Assembly: GCA_027943335.1 (NCBI GenBank)
Contig: BSBK01001535.1
Coordinates: forward strand, 171,001-235,000
Length of the DNA: 64,000 bases
Source: Chamaecyparis obtusa
Lineage: Eukaryota; Streptophyta; Pinopsida; Cupressales; Cupressaceae
Reading direction: 5' to 3'
The position numbers were made by a program, and so were the translations under genes. Positions 37,741 to 49,664 of this stretch are shown here, in pieces; position 1 is the first letter of the stretch; every line of letters begins with the position of its first letter. The notes beneath the pieces were generated by a model. The model worked only from the letters and a program-made list of their open reading frames with translations, was not told where the DNA came from and did no database searches.

Positions 37741-37984
37741 AACTTCGCCCGCGTTCGCCTGCGCTAAAGTGAAGTGGTCAAATGAAGTTTCATTTTGTTT
37801 TTTTTTTACTTTTAATCATGTTTTGGTCTCAATTTCTACCAACACATCATTGGTCAAAATTGAGACCAACACGGGCATAAAAGTTAAAAAAAATAAAAGT
37901 TTTCCTTTGTAATGCGACCAAGCTAAACATTTTTATGATATGGTCAAATTTTTAGGTCAAAATTTAAGGTGAAATGTATGTGTG
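37741..37984 (-). repeat. CACTA right terminus and subterminal repeats
   Basis: It contains GGTCAAAATT/GAGACCAA copies, an imperfect hairpin around 37823-37883, and the decayed terminus AAATGTATGTGTG. It is followed directly by TAC and the rest of the copia LTR, which defines the insertion boundary. Confidence 0.75.
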
Positions 37985-37987
37985 TAC

Positions 37988-38353
37988 CGACCACATAAAC
38001 TTGTTCATTATTGATCTTCAATTCATAACAGAGTTATGTAATACAATCAAATCACTAACATAATGTCACAGACTCATCAATAAGTTACCCAATGAATACT
38101 ATTTCCATATCTTTCTCATACATCTCATCTTCATGTTAATATATCATTCCTTCACCATTATTTCCTTCTTTAGGTGTTTGTAACTATCATGTTAAGTACA
38201 GTAAAAAATAGTTGACATCAATGACAATATAATAACTAATTTAATGTGTCACATATACCTTTGTAGCTCGGTGATCATCAGTCTCTCCCTTTTTAGTATC
38301 CAATCAATTGTCAGTCTCTTCCTTAAGATATTCAATCAGTTGTAGTATAACAA
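37988..38353 (-). repeat. inner piece of the copia-1 3' LTR
   Basis: It matches 44267-44636 of the intact LTR from CACATAAACTTGTTC to the terminal TATAACA. Directly after it, in plus coordinates, comes the polypurine tract, as expected for the 3' LTR of a minus-strand element. Confidence 0.9.
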
Positions 38354-38378
38354 TATCTCCATTTGGCATTGATGGAAA
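38354..38378 (-). promoter_or_regulatory. polypurine tract region of copia-1
   Basis: On the minus strand the sequence reads CATCAATGCCAAATGGAGAT just before the LTR. Many plant copia elements have CATCAATGCCAAAGGGGGAGA here; copia-2 preserves the better version. It primes plus-strand DNA synthesis. Confidence 0.65.
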
Positions 38379-38839
38379 CACAATATGAAATATGCCATAG
38401 AATACCAAACATTTGTCTACAACTCTATATGTAAATGTTGTGACTCGGTAAGCTCTCCCTAGCTTATGCATTTAATATGTTTAATCACTACACAACATCA
38501 ATGTCTCTCCCTTTCGATTAGCTTTAGTTCTTACTGATATCTCTCTCATTCTCTCTCCCTTATTCCATGCAATCATCTCGCCCTTTAGATCTTTCCTGAA
38601 TATTTCATTTAATTTCTCTCCCTTTGACAACAATGCCAAAAATAAAATAATCATCTCTTCAGTAGCCAAATCAATATCTTTGTTGTTTGGTTCAGATTCT
38701 AGTACCTTGAATGTACTGATATGTAGTTTCAGCTTGTCTTCCATCTTTCACAACCTTAGGAAACCCAAAGTGTGAACATCATGCATCAACATCATTAGAT
38801 CTTCTGATAAAGTATAGGTTGATGAAACCTCATATGACC

Positions 38840-39616
38840 TTAGTAACTATTAGATAGGGGATGGAACCCTAGTCTACTTCTTAATTATTCAAATGTGTCC
38901 TTCGGTAAGGGTTTAGTAAATATATCAGCAAGTTGCTCTTGTGATTTCACATATTTTAATTTGACTTGCTTTTCTTGAACTTGCTCCCTTAAGTAGTGAT
39001 ACTTAATAGATATGTTCTTTGTCTTTGCATGCATCACTGGATTCTTTAAAATATTAATTGCACTTGTGTTATCACAATAGATTATTATTGGATCAGTGAT
39101 CTCCTCATTTATACCTTCCAATAGTTTCTTTATCCATGCAATATTTGAACAATTAGCGGTTGCAACAACATATTCTACTTCTATAGTGGACTAAGAAATG
39201 CATCCTTGTTTCTTACTTATCCAAGTAACCAATCTTTCTCCTAAAAAGAATGCTCCACTAGTAGTGCTTTTTCTATCGTCAATGTTTCCATCCCAATCAA
39301 CATCAGTGTAAACTTTCAGTTCAAAATTGTTTTCTTTCTTATACCATAAACCATAATTTTTAGTGATCTTCAAGTATCTCAAAATTCTTTTCATAACAAT
39401 CATGTGTGATTCTTTAGAATTAGTAGAGAATCTAGCTACAATTCCAAGTGCATGTGCAATATTTGGTCTACTATGCACAACATACATCAACTTGTCAATC
39501 ATAGATCTATACAAGGTTTGATTTACCTCGATTGACTTGTCATCCTTTTTTAGCTTACATCCAGTGACCATAGGTGTACCAACTGGTTTGGAATCTTCTG
39601 ACCTGAATGTCTTCAA
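38840..39616 (-). pseudogene. copia-1 RT C-terminal part and RNase H
   Basis: Conserved pieces are KPVGTPM and LYRSMIDKLMYVVHSRPNIA at the end of RT, then the RNase H signatures YTDVDWDGNIDDRKSTTSG, YCDNTSAINI.KNPV, KHISIKYHYLREQ-like NISIKYHYLREQ and LADIFTKPL. RNase H removes the RNA strand during reverse transcription. Stops near 39190 and 38884 split the frame; the C-terminal LGFHPLSNSY follows the second one. Confidence 0.85.
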
Positions 39617-40260
39617 TACTTCTTTGATGTACTTAGATTGTATGATGTATATGCCTTCCTTCTGCTATAGTATTTGCAATCCAAGAAATTTTTTATCTCA
39701 CCAAACATTGACATTTCAAATTCTTTCCTCATTTCATCAGCAAAAGATTTACATAAGTTATCATGACCTCCAAATATGATATCATCAACAAATATTTCAA
39801 CAATAAGAATCTTATCATCAGTTTCACATTTCAAGTACAAATTGTTGTTGCCACTTGTTCTAACAAATCTAATTCTTATGAGATAAGAATGCAGTCTTTC
39901 ATATCATGCTCTTGGTGCTTGTTTCAATCCATCTAATGCTTTATGCAACTTACATACCATATTCCTTTGATTAGGATCAACAAAACCTTCATATTGTTCA
40001 ATGTATACCTCTTCTTCAAGTATCTCATTTAGAAATGCAGATTTAACATCCATCTGATAAAATTTAAATCCTTTGTAAGAAGCATATGCAAGCAATATTC
40101 TTACTCCTTCAAGTCTAGCAACGGGTGTAAAATTTTCTCCATAGTCAATTCCTTCTTCTTGTGCATAACCTTTGCATACTAGTCTTGATTTGTTCTTTGT
40201 TACATCTCCATTCTCATTCAATTTATTTTTGAATATCCATTTGGTTCCAATCACATTTTT
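39613..40260 (-). pseudogene. copia-1 reverse transcriptase (RVT_2)
   Basis: The N-terminal part has [38 protein letters not shown] and [22 protein letters not shown]. The catalytic YVDD box is FVDDIIFGG near 39780. One stop lies at the LKQAPRA border (39902) and the frames are separated, so no active enzyme is made. It copies element RNA into DNA in the particle. Confidence 0.88.
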
Positions 40261-40754
40261 TTCTTTAGGTCTTGGTATGAATGTCCATGTCTTGTCTTTC
40301 TATATTTTCTCAATATCTTCATTCATTACCTTAATCCTTTCATCATTTTCTAATGCATCTCTAACATTTTTAGGCTCAAATTCACAAACTATACATGTGT
40401 TTTTACTTAACTTACTTCGAGTCATCATTCCTTCTCTTTTATCTCTAATTATATGATCTTGTGGATGGTGTCTTCTCACATATTTTGCAAGTACAGGTTT
40501 AGATCTATGTTATTCAATGTGTTCTCCACTCAGTGCATGATCAACATTTTTATCAGTAAGTGTTTATTGTTGCTCGGTTTGTAAAGATTGTTGCTCGGTA
40601 ATGCTAGACTATTTGTCGGGTAGAATTTTAGGTTCTTCAATATAAACAAATCTACCATAGTCTTTCAATTCCTTTTTCCTTTCTTCATCATTCTTTTCTA
40701 CAAACTCATCAACTCTCACATTTTCACTTTCAATCATCTTGTTAGTAGCCTTGT

Positions 40755-41521
40755 TCAACATTTATAAGCCTTTCTTTTAGTAGAATATCCTATAAATATC
40801 CCTTCATCGCCTTTTGAATCAAATTTTCTATTTCTATCATTTTTCAGAATGTAACATCTACTTCCAAATATTCTGAAATAACTCACATTAGGTGTGTAAC
40901 CATACCATAATTCATAAGGTTTCTTGTTTGATTCTTTCTTCAGTTGAACTCGGTTCAATGTGTAAACAACAGTACTAACAACCTCTCTCTAATACATTTG
41001 TGCAACATCCTTTTCAATCATCAGTGTTCTAGCATAATCAACAATTGATCTATTCCTCCTTTCAACAATTCCATTCTGTTGGGGTGTCCTCGGTGCAAAT
41101 AATGGTCTCTTAATTCCATGCTCATTACAAAAATTAGTGAACTCATCATAAATAAATTCACTACCTCTATCATACCTTAAGCATTTCAGTTCCTTACCAC
41201 TTTGGCTTTATACTATTTAAATATTTTGAAAGCTTCTGATTTTTCTTTTAAGAACATGACAGTCATCATCCTTGAGAAATCATCAACAAGCAAGATAAAA
41301 TATTTGTCTCCATAATAACTTTGAGTTCTCATTGGACCACACAAGTCAGTATGAACTAACTCCAAAATAGCATTAGATGAGTAATGTTTTCTCTTGAAAG
41401 TAGACTTTGACATCTTACGCATTTGACATTGTTTGCACATTACATAGTCAGGTTTGGATATGCTCGGTAAACCTCTAACTATCATTTTCTTACTGATCTT
41501 AACCATGTTGTCAAAGTTCAA
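40755..41521 (-). pseudogene. copia-1 integrase
   Basis: The zinc-binding end is partly visible (CKQCQMRKMSKSTF). The core has LVHTDLCGPM with the first catalytic Asp and LLVDDFSRMMTV, and the C-terminal GKKPYELWYGYTPNVSYFRIFGSRCYI type segment is intact (40958-40755). Integrase inserts the cDNA and produces the 5-bp duplication seen at the element ends. The frame is interrupted between 41213 and 40958. Confidence 0.85.
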
Positions 41522-41539
41522 ATGACATAACCTCTTGTG

Positions 41540-42007
41540 TCATAACCATACATCATCATTTTTAGCCAACAAACAAGAAGTTTCAACATTGTCTAGATAG
41601 AATAAGTTACCTTTTGATTGTTCACCAGTACTAATCAACTTTCCACTCTTATCATAGATTTTCATCTTTCTATTCGCAAATGCAACTCGGTGACCAGTGT
41701 TATTCATTTGTGCTACACTCAACAAATTATAGTTAAGTCCTTTCACCCAATATGCATTCTCACATCTAATCTTATTATTTAGTAATATATCTCCTTTACC
41801 TTTTACTAGACAAGATGCATCATTTTCCATCTTCACAGATCCACCATTATAATGTTTAAGATATTCAAATTTTTTTTCATCACCAGTCATATGATGTGAG
41901 CAACCACTATCAATAATCCAAGTATCATTCTTGCTAACCTTATAAATAAGTGTTGTTTCAACATACATTTCTTCTTTAGAATCCTCTTTTAATGCAACAA
42001 ATACCAC
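41540..42007 (-). pseudogene. copia-1 protease and gag-pre-integrase region
   Basis: TWIIDSGCSHHMTGDEKKF holds the DSG active site of copia proteases. It is followed by the usual VKGLNYNLLSVAQMNNTGHRV and the pre-integrase phrase GNLFYLDN. It processes Gag-Pol. The frame is open for 155 codons but is cut off from gag by stops near 42080. Confidence 0.85.
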
Positions 42008-42094
42008 TTATGTGTCTTCATCAGTCGCGTTCTCAGTGTCATCATCTTCATCTTCAACTAGGTAACATGCCTTCTTGCCTTTATCTCTGTAGTA

Positions 42095-43032
42095 TCAGTT
42101 TTCTTTGTTTCCATACTGTTGATTTCCTCTGTGATCTCGATAATTTATTATATCATTCTTCCTTTCATTTGATCTCTCATTTGATTTCTCATCATCTTTC
42201 TTGTTAAGACATCTTGCAGCAACATGACCAATCTCTTTGCATTTAAAATATACCAAGGTTAGTTTACCTCTATATCTTCCTTTTCTTTTTTGTAGTCTTC
42301 TAGCCATTAATGCTTCAAGTTCATCAAGTTCATCTTCTTCACTTTCACTTTCACTTTCATTTCTTATCTTATGGCTGCCACTTGATCTTCCAATTTTCAG
42401 AGATGACATAAATGTAGATTCTATCTTAGGTAACATACTGTTGTCATAGTTATTTAGCTCAAATGCAGTCAATCTACCGATCAAACTATCAAGTGAATAT
42501 TATTACCAGGAGCTGCTCTCATTTCATGAATTGTAGAGACTCTAATAGCATAGGAAGGTAACAATATTCTGAGAATTTTACTTACCACAGTGTCTTCAAC
42601 AATAGTTCCACCTACTCCTTGAATAGCATTCACAACTTCCTTGATTCAATTGTTGTACTGAGTGATGTTTTCACCTTCTTTCATCTTCATGTCATCAAAC
42701 TTACCTCTTAGACTTTCATCTTTTTCTCTTAGCACATTCACATCTCCTCCATGAACTAGTGTAAGCTTATCCCACATTTGCTTTGCATTTGTACATGTCT
42801 TAATATCTTCAAATTCAGCATCGGATAAGGAAGAAGCAATCTCAATCATCATAGCATTGTGTTCTTGTCTTTCTTTCATCTAGTTGATAGTCAAAGGACC
42901 AGTGGGATTTATAAACTCATTCTCCAAATAGTACATTGCAGAATCTCTAATCCTTGATAGATATAACTTCATCCTACTTTGCCATGTTGAGAAATTATCT
43001 TTGTTTAGCTTTGGCACCTCTCTCTTATACAT
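42095..43032 (-). pseudogene. copia-1 gag (UBN2-type) with zinc knuckle lacking its first Cys
   Basis: The chosen ATG begins MYKREVPKLNKDNFSTWQSR, as in copia-2. It is followed by a stop near 42880, then FEDIKTCTNAKQMWDKLTLVHGG and RGKFDDMKMKEGENITQY, the Gag core. The nucleocapsid knuckle reads YFKCKEIGHVAARC, where canonical CX2CX4HX4C needs Cys at the Tyr. Acidic SESESEEDELDELEALMARR precedes it. Gag forms the particle. Confidence 0.85.
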
Positions 43033-43083
43033 CTTGTGATATTTTACTTAAGTTCTTCAAACTTTTACCTTCAAGTACGCTTT

Positions 43084-43094
43084 CTCTGATACCA
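43084..43094 (-). promoter_or_regulatory. primer-binding site of copia-1 (tRNA-iMet)
   Basis: On the minus strand TGGTATCAGAG lies two bases after the LTR end TCTAACA. This equals the 3' end complement of initiator methionine tRNA used by most plant copia elements. Confidence 0.9.
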
Positions 43095-43096
43095 AT

Positions 43097-44636
43097 TGTT
43101 AGATAACTAAGAGGAGGGGTGAATCAGTTAAGTCCAGTTATCCTACAGTCCCAAACACTCCCAGATGTATAAAACAAAAATTTCAATTCAATCAAACAAC
43201 TCAGTAAAACTTTGTTTGTGCCTTACTATTCATTAACTGAATACCAGTAAATTAACTAGTACATATATCGATCAAACCAGTAATTGTAATGTGTAAATTA
43301 AAATAACAAATCATCACATCCATGCACATCCATACACATATAACACTTGATTTTTGATGTGGAAACCCTGTTAGGGGAAAAACCATTTGGGATCGGTACT
43401 CGAAATAATTTCACTCTTCTGAATTGAACTCGGTTAAGAGCCAACCCTATTAAAGGTTACAAAACACACTGTAAGGTGTGACCTTGTTAGAGGATTTATC
43501 ACTAACAGTTCTCTATGACCAAAAATTCACTATAGGGTCAACATGAAAACAATCAACATTCATTGAATGTCATAATTAAATAATAAAGACTGCTAAGTCC
43601 CACTTGGTTAAGAGATTTATCTGTAGCAATGGTTAGAATGCAACAGTAAATGATCTTATTCAAATAAAACTTTCTTTACAGATTTTCAGATCTATGCTAA
43701 GCTCAAAATACCTCTGGCCATCATAATCAATTCAATTTATTTATATCTTCCAACTCTATTCTACTCGGTTAATTCCTTTCTCTAACGCTCGGTGTAGTTT
43801 TCAGAATTACTTGGTTCTATCTTTAACCTGTCTGACCAGCTTCGCATGAATGCAATCTTTTCATGCCCATCATTTTCATAACAAATCTCTTGTCTCCTTT
43901 TATAGACACGATAAACCATTTTCTTCTCATCCATAGATTTTTCCACTTAATCTTCACCATTGATTTTGCCGCTTAAACCTTCCTCGAAACTTGTGTCTCT
44001 AACATGTTTCATTCTCCATCATCCAATCATCCTTGAATTTTTATCAGTCGTTTGATCTTCATAAAAAACTTTATCTTTAACCTCATAATCATCCATATTT
44101 ATCCAGCTCATCATCTTTAATTGGTAGTCATATGTTCCATTTATTTCTTTCACTCAGTCAATACCATGATGTGTCGATGACTTCTTACTCGGTTAATACT
44201 GTACTCGGTATACACTACACTTGCTCGGTGTACACTATTTCAACTCGGTGTATAATAAGTTCTTCATTTACCAATCACGTAAACTTGTTCATTCTTGATC
44301 TTCAATTCATAACAGAGTTATGTAATACAATTAAATCATTAACATAATTTCATAGACTCATCAATAAGTTACCTAATGAATACCATTTCCATATCTTTCT
44401 CATACATCTCATCTTCATGTTAATATCTCATTCCTTCACCATTATTTCCTTCTTCACATGTTTGTAACTATCATGATAAGTACAGTCAAAACTAGTTGAC
44501 ATCAATGAAAATATAATAACTAATTTAATGTGTCACATATACCGTTGTAGCTCGGTGATCATCAATCTCTCCCTTTGCATTATCCAATCAGTTGTCAATC
44601 TCTTCCTTAAGATATTCAATCAGTTGTACTATAACA
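43097..44636 (-). repeat. intact 5' LTR of copia-1
   Basis: 1540 bp, from TGTTAGATAACTAAG to ACTATAACA in plus coordinates, i.e. TGTTAT...TAACA on the element strand. It is the reference copy that shows where the left LTR was split. GAGGAGGGGTGAATCAG near its inner end is shared with copia-2 and the solo LTR. Confidence 0.9.
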
Positions 44637-44641
44637 GCTAC

Positions 44642-45359
44642 TAATAGTAGAATCGGTAGAAAGAGTGGTAGGAGATATGTGTGAAATGTTGGGACCATTA
44701 TGATAAATTGAAGGAATGGTGAAATATGAAAAAGGAACACTATTTAAGGAAGCATTGATGAAGGTAGGGAAACACGTAAGACACTTAAAGAAATGGTGGA
44801 AACAATAGAATTAGGAATTCTAACATGTGTAGGGTAGAGATTTTGAATTGAAGTAGTGATAATAGGTGGAGCATAAGTGAACACACTAGGAATGGAGTTA
44901 GAAATAGGCATGGAAGTCTCAACACTAGTAGTAGGTTGAATGAAACTTAGCTCTTGGGAAAGATCTCTAATAGGCTTGACATTGTTATCAATGAGATGAA
45001 AGATACTATGCAAGATATTAACACCATGTCCATTATGAATTATCTTTCTCGAACCCTCTACAATGGATATGACCTCAAAATTAGAGTTTTCTTGTCCTAA
45101 TCATTGCTCAAAAAATTTCAAAGTCATGGAAAATTTTTTGAACTTACATAGGAGGAACTCTTAAGGTCTTATCTTCATCATGAGAAGAGTGGGAAGAGTT
45201 GTTGTCAATAATAAGATTAATGTCATTAGTAGGCATGTTGGTCTCATCGAAATTCCTAGGAAAAATAGAGTACTCAGGATCAAATGAACCCATAAGTATA
45301 TGGATTCTCCTAGCCAAAATTATATAGGTAGGACTCAAGGTAATAACACTCATGCACAA
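44642..45359 (-). pseudogene. N-terminal part of gag of the gag-protease element
   Basis: Frames at 45359-45144 and 45013-44744 lie on the same strand as the gag piece at 5.1-5.6 kb and immediately beyond the far end of copia-1. The second is Ser/Thr/Pro/Ile-rich, as is common for Gag N-terminal tails. No domain is visible, so identity rests on position and strand. Confidence 0.4.
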
Positions 45360-45849
45360 TAGAATGAAAGAGAAATAGAACTAATGAAAATATACAATTT
45401 GAAAGATATATGCAATTCAATTAAGCAAGATAGCAATTTTAATGCACATCCAACCATGAAATATAAAGATCTAATGTAAAGTATGCAAAGTAGATCTACA
45501 TATGCAAAGAGGATCTAACTACCAAAATCAAAAGTATGTAAGAAGAGTCAAGTTCACTGAGAATGTGAGGTATGAAAAGGGAAGCAATGCAAATACGTAA
45601 ATCACTTCTCCTTTTCATGATTTTCACATTTATGAAGGAAGATGTCCCACTAGGTTCAAGGGGAGACTCAAACACTAAGTGGGACAATTATCCTTTGCTA
45701 AATATGTAATGACGAAAATGGGAATAATAAGAAAATGTAATGTAAATGATAAATTAGGAAAGTTACTAGAAAATTGGAAATAGCAGACTGTCATGGACTA
45801 ACAAAGAGTTGAAATGTATAGAAACGTAAACCAGAATGTAGATATGACT
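45360..45849. other. 5' leader of the gag-protease element, nothing recognised
   Basis: AT-rich with a short repeated phrase (TATGCAAAGTAGATCTAC / TATGCAAAGAGGATCTAAC near 45482 and 45502). No primer-binding site could be assigned. Confidence 0.3.
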
Positions 45850-46885
45850 TGTATTTGAAATTTGGGAACAAAATCTAGGGTACAGAATGACAATGGCAAC
45901 CTATACCTAGGTATAGAATGGGAATAGAGTTCTATACCTAATGTTTTTGAATGAATTTTTTTGATATTTTCAAAAAAACTCTGACAACTTCATAACCTAT
46001 TCTTGCACATAAAGGTTGTCTAAATGGGTTTGACTTGATTAAACCCCTATTTTGGAATCAACCTTGAAAATGAAATGAAATTACATAAAAGGAAAGTATG
46101 TAAAAAGGTAAATATTTGATTCAGCTTGCATAAACCCTCATGAATGGATGTAAAAATTACTCATACCCATGAAGATACTAGAATGTACTTGAAAATGAGG
46201 AGTTGGCCTTGTAATGTGATGTAGAATCAAGGATTCCCTCACAAATGAATAGATCTATGAATCCCACTCCTAGATAATAATCATTTGCAATTAAGGAGAG
46301 AGAATGTAAATGGAAGGAAGGATCTTCTTTCTTGATTGATAATTCCTCTACTTGGCCACCATGGGAGAGAAACTTGCTTCAATTAGAGAATATTTCCTTT
46401 GACCTGAATGATCTTGAAGAATTGGAGACTTGGAGAAACTTGATCTTGGATGCTTGCCTTCAAATCTTGAATTCAATTGCTTGATTGCTCTTGGTTGCTT
46501 GAAAACTTGGTAATAAATGCTTGCACATGATAATGGATACAAAAATGAGGAGAGATAGGGGTTTTATACTCAATCCATCATTTTGGGATTAAAAAATAAT
46601 CTAGGTTAACCACAGAATCAATTTTTTTGCAAATACATTGTTATAGGACCTAGGCCAAATTTGGGCCCCAATCCTCAAGGACATAACACCATTGTCATTC
46701 TGTACCATGGAGAATGGACTAGAATTTGGCAAGGTGTTGAGATAGGTGAAAAGATGTAGGGGGAATAATAGGTTGTTAGGATCAAGCATAATGGGCATTT
46801 AGACCTCCAAATCACCAAAATGGGGTCTAATAGGTCCTAATAAAGCATCCAATCATGGGTGCTAACTTTTTAGGGCAACACAACA
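45850..46885 (-). repeat. right (5') LTR of the gag-protease element
   Basis: It matches the left copy in collinear blocks (AAACCCCTATTTTGGAATCAACC near 46042, CATTTTGGGATTAAAA near 46580, GGGTGCTAACTTTTTAGGG near 46858). It is about 0.7 kb shorter because it lacks the nested insert. Exact ends are not resolved. Confidence 0.45.
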
Positions 46886-48156
46886 TGCAATCACTTGAAA
46901 ATCTAAATAAGGATTGGTTTTCAAAGCTTTATTAATTAATTGACCTATTATTTGGAATTTTGATATAAAAATTAGCCGTTAGTCCAAAAAATGCTTTCAC
47001 TTGGGGTAACAAATCCAAGAAACTTTCAAAGTTGGTATAATGATTGGATGCCTCAAGAACTGTGCTTCCCTATTTTTCCTACATAATCCTTATCTAGATA
47101 GAGTTGAAGGGCTTAACCATGGGGTCAATGTGGATCTTTTCCTCATATGGTTTAATGAAATAATACTTTATGTAGTGCATAATACTCACTGATACAAAAT
47201 TTACTTATGACTTTGGTCCCATTATTCCAATCTATATGAGACATGAAGACTTAATACATAGTCTATGGTTAATGAAAATTGTAGTGTTAGAAAACTTTTG
47301 TAATTTAAAATCAAATGCCTATTACAAAAACAAACACAAGGGGGTGCAATGTGCACTAGAGGGTGGGAAAAGGGCTAGGATTGGGGCAAGATTGTGCTCG
47401 TAGATTAGTTGAAGTTTGAAAGTTGATTATTTATATGAAGTACTTGTGTCCCATAATAAGAGAACACAACACAACAAAGCGTACATAGTATCTTGGTTTA
47501 CTCATTTTGTTGTGAATGTTTATATACATCATACATGTCTCAACATTGGGCGTAAACAAGTAAGTGGTCATGAAGTATAGTTGTTTGAATATAGATCATC
47601 AATCTCCTTAAATTTTTCTACATTTTTGAGTTTGCATGTGCATTAAACTTTTAATAAAATGTGCCCAAGGTCTATTGTTTTTAATGATATAAGGCAAGTT
47701 TTGGGGTGGCAGGGGAGGGCATTGGGATGTAGGTTGTTGGTTCCTGAAAAGGATTTTACACTTAGAGAGATGCCAATATACCTAAGACAGATTTTAAGGA
47801 GGGGTTAATTTCGAACGTGGGGAGATCTATAGGTAACTGGACCAACTATAGGGACAAGACTGCCCTCTGCACTTCTGGCTTTGCAAAACCAAGGTGGGTA
47901 CACCTAATCTAGCTCAATATTCTATACTTTACAACCTTCTCTGGATTTATATAACATATGATATGGTGAGAAAATACTATATGATAACCATTCATTCAGT
48001 GATTCTCAATCACCATAATGAACATACGGCCCTATAACCTCAATATTTTAAAAACTTTGGATTGGTTATGCTTAAAACTTGAGGGATATAACCAGACAAC
48101 AACAAACACATATCACTGCAAAAGATACTTATTCCTAACCAGTGCCTTATCCTCTG
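46886..48156. other. spacer before copia-2, with a dispersed repeat
   Basis: No gene. Positions 47370-47700 resemble 60130-60400 (GTTGAAGTTTGA, GAGTTTGCA-ATGCATTAAAC, GCCCAAGGTCTATTG in order and same strand), so both are copies of one unclassified repeat, probably LTR-derived. The last five bases, CTCTG, are the left target-site flank of copia-2. Confidence 0.45.
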
Positions 48157-49643
48157 TGTTAGAATAACTGAGAGGGGGGTGAATCAGTTATCCACTGTCC
48201 CAAATAAAAAATGTATATCCAAAAACAATTTAAACAAATTTCTGCAGCTTGGTAACATATAATAGTAAATTGTCTGTGCTTTTACCGATTACTAGTTAAT
48301 AACTTATAGTAACTACCGATCAAATCTAATATGCAACATGTAAAGTATGACATCCAACAATCATCACAATCAACACATAATACAAGAGATTTAACATGGA
48401 AACCCTATAAAGAGTAAAACCACCTAGCACCGGCAACCCAAAAATTGTTCACTCTTCTAAAGTGAGGTCGGTGAAGACCCAACCTTGTTAAAGGTTACAA
48501 AACACACTGTAAGGTGTGACCTTGTTAGAGGATTTAAAACTAACCGTTATCGTCCAACCAACATTCACTATGGGGTTGACAGGATAACAAATGCGCATTC
48601 TATGAATGACATTACAAGACTTTCAAGTCCACTCGGTTAAGAGATTTATCTGATTACAATGGTTAAACTATAACAGTAATTGATCTGAATAAAATATAAC
48701 TTGATTTGCAGATGTTCAGATCTATTCTTAAGCTCATAAAAATCCTCTGATCAATATTTCTATTCAATTCATCAACATTCAGTAACTTACTGTCCCTCGG
48801 TAAAAACTCTCTAACGCTTGGTAAACTCTGCAGTTTGGTTCTCCTTTAACCAGTTTGATTAGGCATGCATGAAGCTTGTTCATGTGATATCTCTGCAGTA
48901 TTATTCCTCTGGCATAAGTTTCATAATGAAACCCTAGTCTCTTAAATAGACAAGTAAACTATTTTCCTTTCATCCATTGGATTTTTCCGCTTAATCTCCA
49001 TTGCTGATTTTGTCGCTTAAACCTTCCTTGGCTGATGTGTCAGTAGCACGTTTCAAATCTATCCTTTAGATCTTCCTTAAATTTTGCTAGTTGTCGATCT
49101 TATAACAAACTTTATCTGTCCACCTCGTGATCATACACTTTACAGCTCATCAACTTCTGTCAGCTAAACTAATCATTTAGTTCTTTTGTTCATTCTCGGT
49201 AACAAAGAAATGCGTTAGTGAACACAAGCTCGGTTTATACTATGCTCGGTATACACAACACTGCTCGGTGTATACTGGAATGCTTCATTAACTGACAACA
49301 CTGCTTTGTAACATTTTCTCCCAACTCCATAACGGATTAATGCAACATAATCAAGTCAACCATATGAAGTCATAGACTCATCAATAAGTTACCAAGAGTA
49401 TTCCTTATTCTCATCTATCATATCCATCTTCCTCTATGTAGATATCTCGGTTCTTCATCTTTATCTTCTCTTCTACAGATGTGTTAGATGTTTGCAACTC
49501 CATGATAAATACTGTCAAAACTAGTTGACATCAATGACAACATAAAACTGATTCAATTATCTTACATAACAGTTCAGTGCTTGGTGATCTCTAATCACTT
49601 GAAGTTCTTCAATCAGGTTCTCAATCAGTTGTAGTTCATCAAT
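48157..49643 (-). repeat. 3' LTR of copia-2
   Basis: 1487 bp with intact TG...CA. The inner edge TTCATCA abuts the polypurine tract. It differs from its partner mainly by C/T and G/A changes. Confidence 0.92.
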
Positions 49644-49664
49644 CTCTCCCTTTGGCATTGATGG
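49644..49664 (-). promoter_or_regulatory. polypurine tract of copia-2
   Basis: On the minus strand CAATGCCAAAGGGAGAGAT directly precedes the LTR start TGATGAAC; this is the classic plant copia form of the plus-strand primer. Confidence 0.8.

Larger units (their letters stand above)
6771..37984 (-). mobile_element. 31.2-kb CACTA (En/Spm-type) DNA transposon carrying TNP2, a SET/TnpA-like gene and a GDSL gene
   Basis: The left end starts CACTAGTAAATTTGATC. The right end, read inward on the other strand, is CACACATACATTTCACC, about 20 of 28 bases alike, with the CACTA core decayed. Both ends are flanked by TAC (6768-6770 and 37985-37987), the 3-bp target duplication typical of CACTA elements. 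The interrupted sequence is a copia LTR whose intact sister at 43097-44636 has no gap. Subterminal copies of a GGTCGAAATTT-like motif occur near both ends. A TNP2 transposase in the middle fixes the superfamily. The 31-kb size reflects captured and nested material; some internal pieces may be later insertions. Confidence 0.78.
5609..44636 (-). mobile_element. Ty1/copia retrotransposon copia-1, split by the CACTA element
   Basis: The outer left end begins TGTTAGATAAC and the outer right end finishes TATAACA. The flanks are GCTAT (5604-5608) and GCTAC (44637-44641), a 4/5 match to a 5-bp target duplication. The 5' LTR (right) is followed on the minus strand by a tRNA-iMet primer site, gag, protease, integrase, RT and RNase H in copia order. 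The 3' LTR (left) is in two pieces, 5609-6770 and 37988-38353, because a 31-kb DNA transposon sits in it. Without that insert the element would be about 7.8 kb. All coding parts carry stops, so it is dead. Confidence 0.85.
400..46885 (-). mobile_element. gag-protease LTR retroelement (Ty3/gypsy-like), outer shell of the nest
   Basis: Two collinear, diverged LTR-like segments (about 0.4-2.5 kb and 45.9-46.9 kb) enclose minus-strand gag and protease-like reading frames. These are interrupted after the gag N-terminal part by copia-1. No reverse transcriptase or integrase motif is visible between the protease-like frame and the left LTR, so this looks like a non-autonomous derivative. Joining 5608 to 44642 puts the gag frames back in the same strand and order. 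Exact ends and target duplication were not resolved. The Ty3/gypsy assignment rests on the gag style only. Confidence 0.5.
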
